From assembly GCA_022567015.1 (NCBI GenBank), contig JADFHR010000054.1:1-14943 (forward strand): a stretch of DNA of 14,943 nt, read 5' to 3'. This document shows positions 14,384 to 14,943 of the stretch, one piece after another; the stretch's first letter is position 1, and the number at the start of each line of letters is the position of its first letter. The translations under genes and the position numbers were made by a program. Source of the DNA: Pseudomonadota bacterium. Its GTDB lineage: Bacteria; Pseudomonadota; Alphaproteobacteria; Rhodospirillales; 2-02-FULL-58-16. Below the pieces are notes generated by a model. That model was given only the letters and a program-made list of their open reading frames with translations. It was not told the DNA's origin and ran no database searches.

Positions 14384-14460
14384 GGGTTTGCCAGGTCAAC
14401 TCGGTGGATTTCCCGGTGTACCACTTCCCGCTGCCCCTGATGCGCGCAGCCACCTGGTAG
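14380..14460 (+). pseudogene. Glycosyltransferase N-terminal remnant (26 codons)
   Basis: ATG 14380 overlaps the preceding TGA as ATGA. The 26 residues MRVCQVNSVDFPVYHFPLPL then MRA match the first strand and helix of a GT4 subgroup ('MKxCQVxSVDFxxYHFLLPLMRAMRxAGHEV'). The similarity ends at about 14448 and a TAG follows at 14458-14460. Beyond this point the DNA belongs, on the other strand, to a different gene remnant. The gene has lost nearly all of its length and is inactive. The conserved overlap shows it once followed the third AsnB in an operon. Confidence 0.6.
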
Positions 14461-14541
14461 AAATGTTCCCAGTGTGCGAGCCACACGCGTTCGCCGCGGA
14501 GCGCGCGCCTGAGCAGGGTCAGGGTGGCGTCGGCCGGAGTC
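14449..14541 (-). pseudogene. WecA/MraY-type sugar-phosphate transferase fragment
   Basis: Reading leftward from about 14541, the sequence gives PADATLTLLRRALRGERVW followed by LAHWEHFYQ. This matches the segment 'DATxTLLRRLLRGExVWxAHRxHxYQRL' near the C-terminal end of the polyprenyl-phosphate glycosylphosphotransferase family (WecA, WbpL), which starts glycan synthesis on undecaprenyl phosphate at the membrane. Only about 30 residues remain. It begins just after the stop of the leftward GT gene and is cut at about 14449-14456 by the start fragment of the GT on the plus strand. The match is short, so the family call is moderate. Confidence 0.5.
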
Positions 14542-14562
14542 TCAAATCGGGAAATAGCGAAA

Positions 14563-14943
14563 TTATCGCGTGACGGATTCGAACAAGTACTGCCATCGGG
14601 CGAAAATGCCATCCGGAGCGTCGTCTTCGGATATTTTGGTCGCCTCGCGACCGAGTGTCGCCCTTACCTGACCGTCCAGCATCAGACTCCGAAGAGCCTT
14701 GGAGAGGGCTCCGTCGTCGACATCGTCATCCACCAGCAAACCGTTTTCTCCCGGCCGGATCAACTCGTTGACGCCGGAGCAGCCTCGGAAGCCGACAGCC
14801 GGGAGTCCGTGGGTCAACGCTTCGGCCAAGGCGTTGGGGAAACCTTCCCACAAGGAGGGGAGACAAAACAGGTGGGCGGCCACGTACTCGGCAGTCTTCT
14901 GAAGTCCAGGGCTGGGAGTCGCCCGGCCTCGCATCGAATCGTC
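14563..14943 (-). CDS. Glycosyltransferase family 4, C-terminal part (runs off the window)
   Basis: Transcribed leftward; the frame is open to the window edge (reading DDSMRGRATPSP inward) and ends at TAA 14565-14563. ATG 14934 lies inside the donor domain and is not a believable start, so the N-terminal half lies to the right of the window. The visible 126 residues are the end of a GT4 donor domain: AAHLFCLPSLWEGFPNALAE with an intact EX7E (EGFPNALAE), then ALTHGLPAVGFRGCSGVNEL, RPGENGLLVDDD and the closing helices to ESVTR. It should transfer a sugar in the same glycan pathway. It converges on the plus-strand remnants, with the WecA-like fragment immediately after its stop, so that fragment was probably the next gene of its operon. 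Confidence 0.85.
   Translation of the reverse strand, partial: DDSMRGRATPSPGLQKTAEYVAAHLFCLPSLWEGFPNALAEALTHGLPAVGFRGCSGVNELIRPGENGLLVDDDVDDGALSKALRSLMLDGQVRATLGREATKISEDDAPDGIFARWQYLFESVTR

Noticed and set aside
1..14943. CRISPR arrays, tRNA or rRNA genes, toxin-antitoxin or defence systems
   Set aside because: I looked for spaced repeats, tRNA-like cloverleaf ends and known defence motifs and saw none.

Overview
The window is a GC-rich piece of a bacterial surface-polysaccharide locus (O-antigen, capsule or exopolysaccharide type). The very high G+C of the left two-thirds, the dense overlapping ORFs, and the mix of GT-B glycosyltransferases, FkbM methyltransferase and AsnB-type amidotransferases fit a high-GC proteobacterium. 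No rRNA, tRNA or housekeeping marker is present, so I cannot name a genus.

Left end (1-2415): the 3' end of a class I SAM-dependent methyltransferase gene runs rightward and overlaps convergently by 17 bp with a complete, leftward glutamine-dependent asparagine synthetase (AsnB) homologue. A roughly 150-bp divergent intergenic region follows.

Central operon (2562-9499, + strand): an FkbM methyltransferase is followed by glycosyltransferases at 3545, 4786, 5971 and 7280. Two junctions are ATGA overlaps and one is a 6-bp gap. The last enzyme is a fusion of a GT-B acceptor-side half with a complete GT4 enzyme. Together these would build and decorate a repeat-unit glycan: sugars added by the GTs, O-methylation by FkbM, and amidation (probably of uronic acids) by the AsnB homologues.

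Scar region (9456-10626): a frame-disrupted aconitase-X swivel-domain (DUF126) gene on the minus strand, then two truncated transposase remnants of different families. This looks like an old insertion or rearrangement site inside the cluster.

Right part (10627-14943): a second complete AsnB homologue with a good Shine-Dalgarno, then a PglA-like GT4 gene that begins in markedly lower-GC sequence. After that comes about 700 bp of cut-off gene ends: a frameshifted WbuB-like GT N-terminus, the C-terminal 94 codons of a third AsnB, the first 26 codons of another GT, and on the minus strand a piece of a WecA/MraY-type sugar-phosphate transferase. The window ends inside a leftward GT4 gene of which only the C-terminal domain is visible.

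I saw no CRISPR array, tRNA, rRNA, toxin-antitoxin or defence system. The most notable points are the fused double glycosyltransferase, the EX7E-to-EX7Q change in one GT, the three AsnB copies, and the mosaic of gene remnants showing repeated deletion and recombination at this locus.
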